Shown here piece after piece: positions 23,570 through 32,423 of a DNA stretch of 64,000 nt. The notes under the pieces were generated by a model. The model saw only the letters and a program-made list of their open reading frames with translations. It ran no database searches and had not been told where the DNA came from. Both the position numbers and the translations under genes were made by a program. Each line of letters begins with the position of its first letter. Position 1 is the stretch's first letter. The stretch is from contig NC_019943.1 of the NCBI RefSeq assembly GCF_000327485.1, positions 2,232,001-2,296,000 of the forward strand, written 5' to 3'. The stretch is from Methanoregula formicica SMSP. Its GTDB lineage: Archaea > Halobacteriota > Methanomicrobia > Methanomicrobiales > Methanospirillaceae.

Positions 23570-26392
23570 TCAGGATTTGGCCGGGGGTGTCCGGGCGAGC
23601 ATCTCTTTAAGGAACTGCCCGGTATAGCTGCCGGGGACTGCGGAAACGTCTTCCGGTGTCCCGGCGGCCACGATCGTCCCGCCGGCATCGCCGCCCTCCG
23701 GGCCTATGTCGATGATATAATCGGCTGACTTGATCACGTCAAGGTTGTGCTCGATGACAACGACCGTGTTCCCCTTGGCCACGAGATCGTCGAGGACTTT
23801 GATCAGCTTCTTTGTATCGTCGAAGTGGAGTCCGGTAGTCGGTTCGTCCAGCAGGTAGAGCGTCCTTCCGGTGGCCCGTTTTGCCAGCTCGCGGGTGAGC
23901 TTGATCCGCTGCGCCTCGCCTCCCGAGAGCGTTGTCGAGCTCTGGCCGAGCTTGATGTAGTCAAGGCCGACGCGGGAGAGCATCTCCAGCTTTCCCCGTA
24001 TCGACGGGATGTTCGAGAACAGCGCCAGGGCTTCCTCAACGCTCATGTCCAGGACATCGGCGATCGATTTGCCCTTGTACTTCACCTCGAGCGTCTCGCG
24101 GTTGTACCGCTTGCCCTTGCACTCCTCGCATTCGATGAAGACGTCGGGGAGGAAGTTCATCTCGATCCGGATCAGGCCGTCGCCCTGGCAGGCCTCGCAC
24201 CGCCCGCCTTTGATGTTGAACGAGAACCGTCCCGGCCCATAACCCCGCATCTTTGCCTCCTTCGTTTCGGCAAAAATACTCCGGATATCGTCGAAGACCT
24301 TCGTGTAGGTCGCCGGGTTGCTCCGCGGGGTGCGGCCGATGGGGGACTGGTCGATGACGATCACCTTGTCGATTGCCGTATCGAAGAGGATCTTGTCGTG
24401 CTTCCCGACCGGGTCGCGCGACTTGTAGAGCCGCTGCATCATCCCCTTGTAGAGCGTCTCGTACACGAGCGTGGACTTCCCGCTCCCCGAGACGCCGGTG
24501 ATGACCGTCAGGAGACCGATCGGGAACTTTGCGTCGATGTTCTTTAAGTTGTTCTCGCGGCAGCCTTTCACGGTGAGGAACTTCTCCGCATTTCTCCGGC
24601 TCCCCGGCACATCGATCTGTTTTGTCCCGGCAAGATACTGGCCGGTCAGGGACTTCTTGTTCTTCTCGATCTGCTTCGGGGTCCCTTCGGCAATGACCGC
24701 TCCGCCATGCATCCCGGCCCCGGGCCCCATGTCGATGACGTGGTCGGCCGAGCGGATCATGTCCTCGTCGTGCTCGACCACGATCAGCGTGTTGCCGATG
24801 TCGCGGAGCGTCTTCAAGGTCTCGATCAGCTTGTGGTTGTCCCGCTGGTGGAGGCCGATGGAGGGCTCGTCCAGGACGTAGAGCACGCCCACCAGGTTCG
24901 CCCCGATCTGGGTGGCGAGCCGGATACGCTGCGCCTCCCCGCCGGAGAGCGTCCCCGCGTTCCGCGAGAGCGTGAGGTACCCGAGTCCCACCTTCTCCAA
25001 AAATAACAGCCGGCTGGTGATCTCCTTGAGGATCTGGCGCGAGATCTCGGCTTCCTTCTCGGTCAGCCGGATCTCCCGGAGCGCGGCAAGGTGGGCGGAG
25101 ATGGAAAGGTCCGTGAGATCGATGATGGACCTGCCGCCGATCCTGACGGCAAGCACCTTGTCCTTGAGCCGTTTCCCATGGCAGGAGGGGCACTCGAAGA
25201 CCCGCATGTAGCCTTCGAGTTCCCGCTTCCGCCACTCGGACTTGGTCTGGGCATAGAGCCGGGCAGTCTGCGGAAGGAGCCCTTCCCACTGGCCGTTGTG
25301 CGACCACTGGGCATCCCCGTTCCGGGCGCTCATCGAGAAGTGCATCTTCTCGTCCGAACCGTACATCAGAGCATTATACTGCTCTTCAGTCAGGTCCTTA
25401 ATCGGCGTCATCACGGAAAAGCCGAAGTGCTTTGCGACCGTTGCAAGGTACTGCCCGCGGAAGCCGTCCATCGGGTTGCGGTACGGGGCCACGGCGCCAT
25501 CGGCAATGCACCGTTCCTTGTCCGGGATGATGAGGTCGGGGTCGAACTCCATCTTCACGCCAAGACCGTGGCACTCCTCGCAGGCACCGAACGGGCTGTT
25601 GAACGAGAACATCCGGGGCTGGAGTTCCTCGAAGGTGAGGCCGCAGACCGGGCAGGCCATCAGCGAGGAGTACAGCGTCTCCTTCTCCAGCTCTCCGGCA
25701 GCGATGACAAGACCACCGGATTTCTTGAGAGCGTTCTCCACCGCTTCCGTGAGCCGCGACCGGTCGGACGATTCGAGCCGGTCGATGACGATCTCGATGT
25801 CGTGCTTCTTGTACCGGTCGAGCTTGATCTCCTCATCGGTCCGGATGATCTGCCCGTTGAGCCGTACCCGCGTGTATCCTTCCGCGTTCAGGTCCCGGAG
25901 GAGCTGCTGGTACGTCCCCTTCTTCTGCCGGACAATGGGAGCAAGGACCGTGACCATGCCGGGATATTCCGCTGCAACCTGGTCCGCGATCCGGTCGGGG
26001 GTCTGCGACGCGATCGGGATATTGTGCCCGGGACAGTACGGCGTCCCGATCCGGGCATAGAGGAGACGGAGGTAATCGTAGATCTCGGTGGTCGTCCCCA
26101 CCGTGCTCCGCGGATTTTTCGATGTGGTCTTCTGCTCGATGGAGATGGCCGGCGAGAGCCCTTCGATAAGGTCAACGTCCGGCTTCTGCATGATGCCGAG
26201 GAACTGCCGGGCGTACGAGGAGAGCGACTCCACGTACCGGCGCTGGCCCTCCGCATAGAGCGTGTCGAACGCGAGCGTGGATTTGCCGGAGCCGGAGACG
26301 CCGGTTATGACGACTAACTTGTCGCGGGGGATCTCCACGCTGATATTTTTGAGGTTGTGCTGGCGGGCACCTTTGATGATGATATCTTTCAT
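23570..26392 (-). CDS. uvrA: Excinuclease ABC subunit A
   Basis: Damage-recognition ATPase of nucleotide excision repair, about 940 residues. Two ABC cassettes: the first Walker A is [28 protein letters not shown] and its signature [15 protein letters not shown]; the second is [15 protein letters not shown] with [18 protein letters not shown]. Zinc-finger cysteines occur in CPVCGLTF and [16 protein letters not shown]. The start was set at [17 protein letters not shown], the invariant N-terminus; the extra upstream codons lack homology. Ribosome binding site is weak. Confidence 0.97.
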   Translation of the reverse strand: MKDIIIKGARQHNLKNISVEIPRDKLVVITGVSGSGKSTLAFDTLYAEGQRRYVESLSSYARQFLGIMQKPDVDLIEGLSPAISIEQKTTSKNPRSTVGTTTEIYDYLRLLYARIGTPYCPGHNIPIASQTPDRIADQVAAEYPGMVTVLAPIVRQKKGTYQQLLRDLNAEGYTRVRLNGQIIRTDEEIKLDRYKKHDIEIVIDRLESSDRSRLTEAVENALKKSGGLVIAAGELEKETLYSSLMACPVCGLTFEELQPRMFSFNSPFGACEECHGLGVKMEFDPDLIIPDKERCIADGAVAPYRNPMDGFRGQYLATVAKHFGFSVMTPIKDLTEEQYNALMYGSDEKMHFSMSARNGDAQWSHNGQWEGLLPQTARLYAQTKSEWRKRELEGYMRVFECPSCHGKRLKDKVLAVRIGGRSIIDLTDLSISAHLAALREIRLTEKEAEISRQILKEITSRLLFLEKVGLGYLTLSRNAGTLSGGEAQRIRLATQIGANLVGVLYVLDEPSIGLHQRDNHKLIETLKTLRDIGNTLIVVEHDEDMIRSADHVIDMGPGAGMHGGAVIAEGTPKQIEKNKKSLTGQYLAGTKQIDVPGSRRNAEKFLTVKGCRENNLKNIDAKFPIGLLTVITGVSGSGKSTLVYETLYKGMMQRLYKSRDPVGKHDKILFDTAIDKVIVIDQSPIGRTPRSNPATYTKVFDDIRSIFAETKEAKMRGYGPGRFSFNIKGGRCEACQGDGLIRIEMNFLPDVFIECEECKGKRYNRETLEVKYKGKSIADVLDMSVEEALALFSNIPSIRGKLEMLSRVGLDYIKLGQSSTTLSGGEAQRIKLTRELAKRATGRTLYLLDEPTTGLHFDDTKKLIKVLDDLVAKGNTVVVIEHNLDVIKSADYIIDIGPEGGDAGGTIVAAGTPEDVSAVPGSYTGQFLKEMLARTPPAKS

Positions 26393-26553
26393 GCTGTGCT
26401 CAGTTGGTACAGCTCCAATGGATAAAGGGGTAAGGTTCGGGGCATGAAAGTGAACGATTAATGCTTTTATGATTAACAAAGATCCATATTCAATTTTTTT
26501 TCAAGTATCGATGCTGCAATGATAGTATCGAAGGCGACATTCGAATAAATGAA

Positions 26554-27261
26554 TTATTCTTTTTTTACGAGAGTTGCTTCATCAATTCTGCGAGCGAGTA
26601 AACTCGCGAAAATCAAATACTGCGCAGCTTTTTTTTCAGTTAAATCATGCTCTAAAGTATGAGCTTTGGGATTCCGAATGCCAATATACGCACCTTGGAA
26701 AATTAATAAAAACCCTTTTTGATCGTTCCTACCAGAATCTGTATTAAGATCACTTAACACTAATAAAGGATTTTGAATTGAAAGGGCTTGAGTGATAAGC
26801 TTATCCCCGTCATCCTCAAGTCCAGTTTTTTCCCGGATCTGATCAAAAATACCGATGATCGAATTCAGAACGGCATTACGATAATCGCCATTTTGAAATA
26901 AATCGTATGCATGACGTTGGATTATAGGATGTAAAAAATTTTTAAATCCAGACTTCTCTATCTTTAATTCGTCGCGAAGTTTTTTGTCAAGAATCTCTTC
27001 AATTTGAGGAATATCTTCTAATAAAATATCTCGATAATCATGTTCTTTTCCAAACCGGATATGGCGATTTAATTTCGCAGTATCAAGAGTAAAATTTCGC
27101 TCCCTCAATAAACGTTCTAATTTTTCTTGATCTCGTTTAATGTAGATGTTGATTAACGACGCAGAAGCTGTATCCCCCGATAAGATCTTTACAAGCGCAT
27201 CAACGGATTTTTCCCTAATCTCTCGAAGTGATTTGTTGATCTCAAAATATTCGTCAATCAT
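26554..27261 (-). CDS. TIGR02391-family protein (HEPN-like), possible defence gene
   Basis: The C-terminal 130 residues carry the TIGR02391 pattern: FLHPIIQRHAYDLFQNGDYRNAV, EDDGDKLITQALSIQNPLL, GFLLIFQGAYIGIRNPKAH and AAQYLIFASLLARRID. RNPKAH fits the R-x4-H core of HEPN ribonucleases. The N-terminal 100 residues are charged and helical. ATG 27261 has GGTGGAG just before it and overlaps the stop of a 25-aa ORF as ATGA. The DNA is markedly AT-richer than the flanking uvrA, a sign of recent acquisition. This family is often found in defence islands; the activity here is inferred. Confidence 0.7.
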   Translation of the reverse strand: MIDEYFEINKSLREIREKSVDALVKILSGDTASASLINIYIKRDQEKLERLLRERNFTLDTAKLNRHIRFGKEHDYRDILLEDIPQIEEILDKKLRDELKIEKSGFKNFLHPIIQRHAYDLFQNGDYRNAVLNSIIGIFDQIREKTGLEDDGDKLITQALSIQNPLLVLSDLNTDSGRNDQKGFLLIFQGAYIGIRNPKAHTLEHDLTEKKAAQYLIFASLLARRIDEATLVKKE

Positions 27262-27335
27262 TTCTCCACCAGATATTTTCCATTACGTGTCCAGTTTTGT
27301 AAAAAAGATTGTAGACTGGAAGCAGCCGATTTCAT
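27258..27335 (-). CDS. 25-aa ORF coupled to the TIGR02391 gene
   Basis: ATG 27335 follows AAAGGGAA and opens MKSAASSLQSFLQNWTRNGK, ending VEK. Its TGA overlaps the next ATG (ATGA). Its own ATG overlaps the TGA of an upstream frame, again as ATGA. The double overlap suggests a translated chain. Function unknown. Confidence 0.35.
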   Translation of the reverse strand: MKSAASSLQSFLQNWTRNGKYLVEK

Positions 27336-27483
27336 GCCATATTCCCTTTAAGACCGGGGATATCAATTAATTTCTCCAACTCATTAAGAAGACCATTAAT
27401 CAAAGAAAGTCCGGGGCATACATATCTCAGACATAACCTTGGATGATTTGCAATCCTTCATAAGGTGTTATTAATTGGCTCAT
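27332..27483 (-). pseudogene. Possible decayed small ORF upstream of the TIGR02391 gene
   Basis: ATG 27483 reads MSQLITPYEGLQIIQGYV and stops. A one-base shift would continue into RLCLRYVCPGLSLINGLLNE and end LKGNMA at 27332, just overlapping the next ORF. The second frame has no good start of its own. This looks like a small gene with one frameshift, or the remnant of a longer one. AT-rich like its neighbours. Confidence 0.25.
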
Positions 27484-27500
27484 ATTTTTCAGAATGAAAT

Positions 27501-27659
27501 TCAAACTCCGAATCCCGGGTATTTAGGTCTAGGCTCGTACTCGACACATTTTGTTGGGGGGTGTCTCTTATTTCCATATCCTTTGCATACATGATTAGGT
27601 GTACTAAATTTACCTGGACAGCCATCAACAGGACAAACATATACTTTTTTTACTACCAT
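27501..27659 (-). CDS. Small Cys-rich (zinc-binding) protein, 52 aa
   Basis: Starts MVVKKVYVCPVDGCPGKFST and contains four cysteines: CPVDGC, then C in HVCKGYG and C in PTKCVEY, with a His, enough for one zinc site. A strong TATA box (TATATAAAA, 27677-27685) lies about 22 nt upstream, so the mRNA is probably leaderless from ATG 27659; ATG 27668 is possible. Family unknown. AT-rich. Confidence 0.5.
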   Translation of the reverse strand: MVVKKVYVCPVDGCPGKFSTPNHVCKGYGNKRHPPTKCVEYEPRPKYPGFGV

Positions 27660-27676
27660 AATTCCCATTATTGTGT

Positions 27677-27685
27677 TTTTATATA
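27677..27685 (-). promoter_or_regulatory. TATA box of the small Cys-rich gene
   Basis: TATATAAAA on the minus strand, centred about 22 nt before ATG 27659. No ribosome binding site is seen, consistent with leaderless initiation. Confidence 0.55.
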
Positions 27686-27879
27686 TTAATATGACGAACA
27701 ATCTGCACAAGACGCCTAATCAATAAGATTTTTGACCCATCCGTACTAGCCATTTTCATTGCTCCGGTGCTGGCAATTTATAATGACCCTCAACAATCCC
27801 AAGTCCGTCCCTGCATTACCTTTTCACAACTCTATCAAATATCCCGTACAGGTAATACCTCACCATCGCCAGCGCCCCT

Positions 27880-28030
27880 GAGTCGTAAGACCCTCAGCAC
27901 CCCCTTGGGGGAGCTTCATTCCGAAGGAATGAAGCAGAGGGATTTTGAAAAATCCCTCTTGTCGAACCTCTTCAGAGGTGAGACATGAGAAGAACCTGAA
28001 AGGTTCTTCGAGTCAGGGCTGGCGCAAGGG
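27880..28030. repeat. Hairpin array B
   Basis: Four hairpins in a row: GCTTCATTCC-GAA-GGAATGAAGC (27913-27935), AGAGGGATTT-TGAA-AAATCCCTCT (27936-27959), ACCTC-TTCA-GAGGT (27966-27979) and GAAGAACCT-GAA-AGGTTCTTC (27989-28009). The last, with its flanks GAGACATGA and GAGTCAGGGCT, is an inverted copy of the module at 43477-43512. It lies between the small Cys-rich gene and hicB; the rest of 27660-27880 shows nothing. Confidence 0.75.
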
Positions 28031-28094
28031 GGGCTTCCGGCCATTAAATCCCAGAGGGAAAAATTGTATACTCTCCCACGAATATTCTGTACCT

Positions 28095-28310
28095 ATGAAA
28101 TATACGGTGGTGCTCGAACCACAGGAAGAAGGCGGTTTCACAGTCCAGTGCGTCGAGATCCCCGGGGCGATCAGCCAGGGTGAGACCCGGGAAGAAGCGC
28201 TCGCCAATATCAAGGAAGCAATAGAACTGGTTCTCGAAGTCCAGCGGGAAGAACTTCACAAGAGATCACCAGCACATCACCGCGAAATCTCACAAGTCGA
28301 AGTCTGCTGA
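28095..28310 (+). CDS. HicB-family antitoxin
   Basis: 71 residues with the partial RNase H-like HicB fold: MKYTVVLEPQEEGGFTVQCV, then IPGAISQGETREEALANIKEAIELVLE. It is the short form lacking a DNA-binding tail. Normally it neutralises HicA, encoded next (28365), but that gene is frameshifted here, leaving an orphan antitoxin. No clear ribosome binding site precedes the ATG. Confidence 0.8.
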   Translation: MKYTVVLEPQEEGGFTVQCVEIPGAISQGETREEALANIKEAIELVLEVQREELHKRSPAHHREISQVEVC

Positions 28311-28364
28311 TGCAGACTTCTCATCCTCGGATTCTGAAGAAACACTCGGAGGTCGAAGTGGCGG

Positions 28365-28585
28365 ATGTCATATAAACTCCCGGTCATTTCCGGGGAAGAA
28401 CTGGTCAAATACCTTGCAAAGCAGGGATTCGAGATCAAGCGCCGGACTTCGAGTCACGTTGTCGTGCAGAAAGAATGGCGTGTTTTTTCTGTACTCTTCA
28501 TCGCGAATTAAAGAGAGGAACATTGATCGGGATCCTCAAACAGGCCGGGATAGAGGCCGAAGATTTCAAGAAGGGATTCCGATAA
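28365..28585 (+). pseudogene. Frameshifted HicA toxin gene
   Basis: ATG 28365 reads MSYKLPVISGEELVKYLAKQ and on to RRTSSHVVVQKE, the dsRNA-binding HicA fold with the catalytic His in SSHVV. The frame then shifts twice: KNGVFF in the second frame and CTLHRELKRGTLIGILKQAG in the third, ending at TAA 28585. Two single-base insertions (near AAAGAATGG, and in the T6 run at 28482) would explain it. Either the toxin is dead or the reads erred at the homopolymer. Confidence 0.7.
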
Positions 28586-28777
28586 GAAACGGATACTTTC
28601 AATCTTTTTTTGGACTAATCCACCTCACGCTTGTGTCCTGATCCGTCCGGTCCCGACACCTGACGACAGGTCCGGCACTAAACCGGCTCGCGGGTCCGCC
28701 CGCTCACAACAAGCCCGCCCCGCCCCCATGCACAGCCGAAATGGAGAAAGCAAGCACATCCCTGACAGGAAACCTGA

Positions 28778-28864
28778 TTATCTCCACCATATGATGATTT
28801 GATCAACAAGGATCAGTGCGAAGAGCAATCCGACCACAAGGAGGGGAGTCTTTTTGGTTTTCAT
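28778..28864 (-). pseudogene. Remnant of a fourth lipoprotein paralog (signal peptide only)
   Basis: ATG 28864 gives MKTKKTPLLVVGLLFALILV and stops after 28 residues, without the lipobox Cys. The core VVGLLFALILV and the DNA GTGCGAAGAGCAATCCGA match the signal-peptide region of the three downstream lipoproteins. This is what would remain of a truncated copy. The gap 28586-28777 shows one small hairpin (ACCTG-ACGA-CAGGT) and no gene. Confidence 0.55.
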
Positions 28865-28907
28865 GTTGCACAACTTCAAAATAGAGGTATCCGCCCCCGG
28901 TTACAAG

Positions 28908-29516
28908 TCAGTCCTGTTGCCGGGTATAGGTGAGGACATTACATCCGAGCAATGAACCAGTGAACGATTTTCCATCCGGGGCCATATCGTACGTACATGG
29001 GGAAGATAATTTTCCTTTTGACCAGGTACAAATCAGTCTCGGAGGATTCCCGCTTATTGAACCGGAAATTATCATCTGACCATAAGTATCAGTACCGTTT
29101 ACGAATGTCCCCGTCTGTGTCAGCGTGTAATACCACCCAAATTCGCTCCACCATGTTCCAGTCCACGATAGGCATGTTCCCTCCGAACAGGGTTCACTGG
29201 TATTACATACATGCCCGCATGCCCCACAGTGCTGACTGTTGCTCTGCGTATCAATACAGGACCCATCACAGAGGGTCTGGCCGGACGGACAGGATGGATT
29301 TACTGACGTAATCGTGGTCGCTGGAATTTCTGTTGTGACAGAAGTATTGGAAGTCCCTGATGTTGCCGGAGTTAATGGCACGGCAGTAGTCTGCGTGGCA
29401 ACCGGGGATACCGGTGGCTGGGAGGTATCTGTGCACGCAGAGACAAGGACCAGTGCGAAGAGCAATCCGACAAAAATGACGGCGGGTATTTTATTTTTCA
29501 TGATAGACGAGATCAT
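28908..29516 (-). CDS. Cys-rich lipoprotein paralog 1
   Basis: A secreted lipoprotein with lipobox LVSAC near residue 28, a Thr/Pro-rich linker, a 40-residue module with eight cysteines (CPSGQTLCDGSC, HCGACGHVC, PCSEGTC) and a C-terminal beta domain (SWTGTWWSEFGWYYTLTQTG through PDGKSFTGSLLG). This copy has three extra Cys in the beta domain. The module resembles disulphide-rich metal-free repeats in secreted archaeal and plant Stig1-like proteins. A TATA box 25 nt upstream suggests leaderless start at 29516. First of three tandem paralogs; function unknown. Confidence 0.8.
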   Translation of the reverse strand: MISSIMKNKIPAVIFVGLLFALVLVSACTDTSQPPVSPVATQTTAVPLTPATSGTSNTSVTTEIPATTITSVNPSCPSGQTLCDGSCIDTQSNSQHCGACGHVCNTSEPCSEGTCLSWTGTWWSEFGWYYTLTQTGTFVNGTDTYGQMIISGSISGNPPRLICTWSKGKLSSPCTYDMAPDGKSFTGSLLGCNVLTYTRQQD

Positions 29517-29537
29517 GAGAGTGGAATTAATCTGAAA

Positions 29538-29545
29538 TGTATATC
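29538..29545 (-). promoter_or_regulatory. TATA box of lipoprotein paralog 1
   Basis: GATATACA on the minus strand is centred 25 nt before ATG 29516, the expected distance for a leaderless archaeal transcript. No ribosome binding site is present. Confidence 0.5.
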
Positions 29546-29611
29546 CTGTTTCCCCACTGATGCGAGTTGTTCACCGGTATAATCTTGTTCCAAAGATGCG
29601 CTATTAACAAG

Positions 29612-30205
29612 TCAGTCCTGTTCCCGGGTATAGGTGAAGGTATTTTTTCCGAGCAATGCACCAGAGAACGATTTCCCATCCGGGGCCATATCGTACGTAA
29701 AGGGTGAAGACATTTTACCTTTTGTCCAGGTACCGGTAAGTCTCGGAGGATTCCCGCTTGTTGAACCAGATATTATTACCTGTTGATAAGAGTCGGTGCC
29801 GCTCACCGATGTCCCGGTCTGTGTCAGCATATATACCCATCCGTCATCCCTCTTCCAGGATCCCGTCCACGACAGGCACTTTCCCTCCGAACAGGGTTCA
29901 CTGGTATTACATACATTCCCGCATGCCCCGCAGTGCTGACTGTTGCTCTGCGTATCAATACAGAACCCTTCGCAGAGAATCTGACCGGACGGACATGATG
30001 GTTTTCCTGCCGTAATCGTGGTCGCTGGAATTTTTGTTGTGACGGAAGCTCCGGAAGTCACCGGCACTGCCGAAGTCTGAGCGGGAGCCGGTGATGCCGG
30101 TGGTTCGGATGTATTTGTGCACGCAGTGACAAGGACCAACGCGAAGAGCAAACCGACAAAAATGACGGATGATATTTTGTAAAATTTTTCCCCGTTATAT
30201 GACAT
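29612..30205 (-). CDS. Cys-rich lipoprotein paralog 2
   Basis: Same architecture as its neighbours: signal peptide with lipobox LVTAC, Thr/Pro linker, eight-Cys module (CPSGQILCEGFC, HCGACGNVC, PCSEGKC), then the beta domain SWTGSWKRDDGWVYMLTQTG to DGKSFSGALLGKNTFTYTREQD. It has no extra Cys in the beta domain. The upstream AT-rich stretch is shared with paralog 3, so the duplicated unit includes the promoter. Likely anchored outside the cell; ligand unknown. Confidence 0.8.
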   Translation of the reverse strand: MSYNGEKFYKISSVIFVGLLFALVLVTACTNTSEPPASPAPAQTSAVPVTSGASVTTKIPATTITAGKPSCPSGQILCEGFCIDTQSNSQHCGACGNVCNTSEPCSEGKCLSWTGSWKRDDGWVYMLTQTGTSVSGTDSYQQVIISGSTSGNPPRLTGTWTKGKMSSPFTYDMAPDGKSFSGALLGKNTFTYTREQD

Positions 30206-30210
30206 AATTG

Positions 30211-30340
30211 TACATAAATTAATGAGAGATGCATATTTATTTCAAATGGTCTGGGTTTTTTTATTATGACAAGGGTTTTTTAATATCGTTGATAATTTTC
30301 AATTACGCTGATTTTCAAAATCGTACTCTAGGGATGCATG
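30211..30340. repeat. Duplicated AT-rich promoter region, copy 1
   Basis: Contains GAGATGCATATTTATTTCAA, a T-rich run, then TTGATAATTTTCAATTACGC. The same order of words occurs at 31008-31140 upstream of paralog 3. The minus-strand TATA (ATAAATATGC, 30231-30240) is 31 nt from ATG 30205. Confidence 0.65.
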
Positions 30341-30378
30341 ATAAAAAGTTCAGGGGAAAAAGGTCCCCCGATAACAAG

Positions 30379-30996
30379 TCACTCCTGTACCCGGATCCAG
30401 GTCAGGACTCTTTTTCCAAGCAACCCGCCAGTGAACGATTTCCCATCAGAGGTCATATCAAACGTACAGGGAGAAGAATCTCCACTTTTCGGGTAAGTCC
30501 AGATACCAGTAAGTTTCGGAGGATTTCCGCTTGTTGATCCGGATATTATTATCTGATTAAAAGTACTGTCAAAGCCGTTCACTGATGTCCCGGTCTGTGT
30601 CAGCTCGAACGTCCTCTGCCCGTCATCGATCCACCAGGATCCCGTCCACGACAGGCATTTTCCCTCCGAACAGGGTTCACTGGTATTACATATATGCCCG
30701 CATGCCCCACAATGCTGACTGTCGCTCTGCGTATCGATACAGGACCCGTCACAGAGAGTCTGGCCGGACGGACATGATGGTTTTCCTGCCGTAATCGTAG
30801 TCGCTGGAATTTCAGTTGTGACAGAAGCACCGGGAGTTTCGGAGGTTCTTGGAGTCACCGGCACGTCCGGACTCTGCCCGGGTGTCGGGGATACCGGTGG
30901 CTGGGATGTGTCTGTACACGCAGAGATAAGGATCAGTGCGAAGAGTAACCCGGCAAAAATGACGGGGAGTATTTTATTTTTAATAATAGACGACAT
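30379..30996 (-). CDS. Cys-rich lipoprotein paralog 3
   Basis: Lipobox LISAC near residue 27, a longer Pro/Thr linker, the eight-Cys module (CPSGQTLCDGSC, HCGACGHIC, PCSEGKC) and a beta domain with an insertion (SWWIDDGQRTFELTQTG; TGIWTYPKSGDSSPCTFD). It is the upstream-most of three head-to-tail copies. TATA ATAAATATG is 31 nt before ATG 30996, the same spacing as in paralog 2. No ribosome binding site. Confidence 0.8.
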   Translation of the reverse strand: MSSIIKNKILPVIFAGLLFALILISACTDTSQPPVSPTPGQSPDVPVTPRTSETPGASVTTEIPATTITAGKPSCPSGQTLCDGSCIDTQSDSQHCGACGHICNTSEPCSEGKCLSWTGSWWIDDGQRTFELTQTGTSVNGFDSTFNQIIISGSTSGNPPKLTGIWTYPKSGDSSPCTFDMTSDGKSFTGGLLGKRVLTWIRVQE

Positions 30997-31007
30997 TCTT
31001 GTAGAGA

Positions 31008-31140
31008 AAATAATGCGAGATACATATTTATTTCAAATGGGGAAATTTTTTTTATTATGGATAATGTTTTTTAATCCCGTTGATAATTTTTAATTACGCT
31101 GATTTTAAAAAAAATTACTTGAAGGTTGCACGATTAATCA
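31008..31140. repeat. Duplicated AT-rich promoter region, copy 2
   Basis: Contains GAGATACATATTTATTTCAA and TTGATAATTTTTAATTACGC in the same order as 30211-30340, including the TATA box for paralog 3. It shows that the duplication unit carried regulatory DNA together with the coding sequence. Confidence 0.65.
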
Positions 31141-31142
31141 GG

Positions 31143-31379
31143 TCATGGCGTTTTTCGCTCAAAAATTACCGTCAAATTTTTTTTATCGATTAGTTCCAGA
31201 AGAGCAATGTGCGGCCAACCCGGATTTTTACTGCTGATACAAAAATAATCCAGTATACCGCCGGGCATCTGAAGGACGACGCGATGATTGCGGTTGTCGA
31301 TCGCGTTGTTGAGATCATGCGGCAGTAACCAGGTTATTTCTCCGTGCATTTTCCCGAACGGGTAATACAGGGTCATCGT
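31143..31379 (-). CDS. Hypothetical protein, 78 aa
   Basis: Begins MTLYYPFGKMHGEITWLLPH and ends LTVIFERKTP. AGG lies shortly before the ATG; another ATG exists at 31397. No family recognised, but the composition (mixed beta-like strands, no stop-codon-rich look) and moderate GC make it plausible. It ends just before the duplicated promoter region of the lipoproteins. Confidence 0.35.
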   Translation of the reverse strand, partial: TMTLYYPFGKMHGEITWLLPHDLNNAIDNRNHRVVLQMPGGILDYFCISSKNPGWPHIALLELIDKKNLTVIFERKTP

Positions 31380-31397
31380 AACCTGGGGGGTGCCCAC

Positions 31398-31717
31398 GCG
31401 GCGGGGGCAACGCCCCCGAGAGCGTCAGGAGAAAACCTGTTCAGGTCGATCCAATATCCCCTCTTCTTTCACTTGGCCCATCCTGCCCCCCTCGCACCCC
31501 CGACTTTCACCTCCCAAAAGCGTACATTAGCGTTTTACAGCGCCACGTAAAATGCCCTGTTTCGCTTGTATCCCAAGGAAAACTCATATCTCCGGATCAC
31601 TGAGCAAAACTGCACCGATTTTTACAAAAGTTGATCAAAAAATTGGAAATCGGAGCCCGTACAGGGGCCGGATTGCTCATTCTGAGAGCCCCCCGAAACA
31701 GGATACAAAATATGGAG
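31398..31717. other. Intergenic region with one GC hairpin
   Basis: A perfect hairpin CGGGGGC-AAC-GCCCCCG is at 31402-31418. It resembles the G5/C5 hairpin of the 43.8 and 57.25 kb elements, but has a different loop. A second weak one, ACCTG-TT-CAGGT, is at 31435-31446. No gene is visible up to the hepT stop at 31718. Confidence 0.5.
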
Positions 31718-32065
31718 TTACCGGGGGTATTCCCGGACTATCGCAGCGATCTTCCCTTTGGTTGCCGGAATGTTCTTCGTTGCGATCTGCCAGATCACTT
31801 CGTGGTCAACCGCAAAATAATGATGGATAACCTTGTTCCTCAATCCCACGATGGTCTTCCAGGGAACTTCGGGATGTTGCTTCCGGATCTCATCCGGGAT
31901 CGCAGCAGCGGCTTCACCGATCTTCTCCACATTCCGTTCAACGGCATCGATCAGTTGCTCGTTCCTGATAAAATCCTCATAGGAGATCCCGGCAATGTAG
32001 CGCTCGATCTTCTCCATGGAGGCAAGGATCTCTGAAAGGTACAGGGCTGGAGACCGTGCGGTCAT
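31718..32065 (-). CDS. hepT: HepT-like HEPN toxin
   Basis: 115 residues of the DUF86/HepT family: four helices, with the active-site motif R-x4-H-x-Y in IVGLRNKVIHHYFAVD and a conserved VEKIGEAAAAIP helix. HepT proteins act as HEPN ribonucleases or tRNA-targeting toxins, held inactive through modification by the partner nucleotidyltransferase. The start overlaps the mntA stop by 4 nt. Confidence 0.92.
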   Translation of the reverse strand: MTARSPALYLSEILASMEKIERYIAGISYEDFIRNEQLIDAVERNVEKIGEAAAAIPDEIRKQHPEVPWKTIVGLRNKVIHHYFAVDHEVIWQIATKNIPATKGKIAAIVREYPR

Positions 32066-32352
32066 GCGTACTGTACCTCAGCAAGGATGGTATCCCGGAT
32101 CAACGGGTGGAGCGATCTCCGTATGACAAGATCGACATTATGATGGAGGCGGGATTCCAGGTAATCGGCAAGGTCCACGAGCTCCCATCCGATCGGCTTG
32201 TCAAATTCGACGATGATGTCGATATCGCTCGCTGGAGCAGCTTCCCCTCGTGCATAGGACCCGAAAATACCAATGGAGGTAACACCGTATTTCTTTTGGA
32301 TCTCGGGGAGGCACTCCCGCAGGATTTTTCGTATTTCATCAGCCGATTTCAT
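32062..32352 (-). CDS. mntA: MntA-like minimal nucleotidyltransferase antitoxin
   Basis: 96 residues with the nucleotidyltransferase core GS-x10-D-x-D (GIFGSYARGEAAPASDIDI) and a third acidic residue in HNVDLVIR. In characterised HepT/MntA pairs the enzyme AMPylates the toxin's Tyr. It precedes hepT with a 4-nt overlap, the standard order. The gene pair is in an accessory region rich in other toxin-antitoxin loci. Confidence 0.92.
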   Translation of the reverse strand: MKSADEIRKILRECLPEIQKKYGVTSIGIFGSYARGEAAPASDIDIIVEFDKPIGWELVDLADYLESRLHHNVDLVIRRSLHPLIRDTILAEVQYA

Positions 32353-32423
32353 GGTTCCGATAAAAGATGATGGATCTCCACCCTAAAAAATGCACGGTCG
32401 TCATCACAAAAGAAAAAAGGGGA

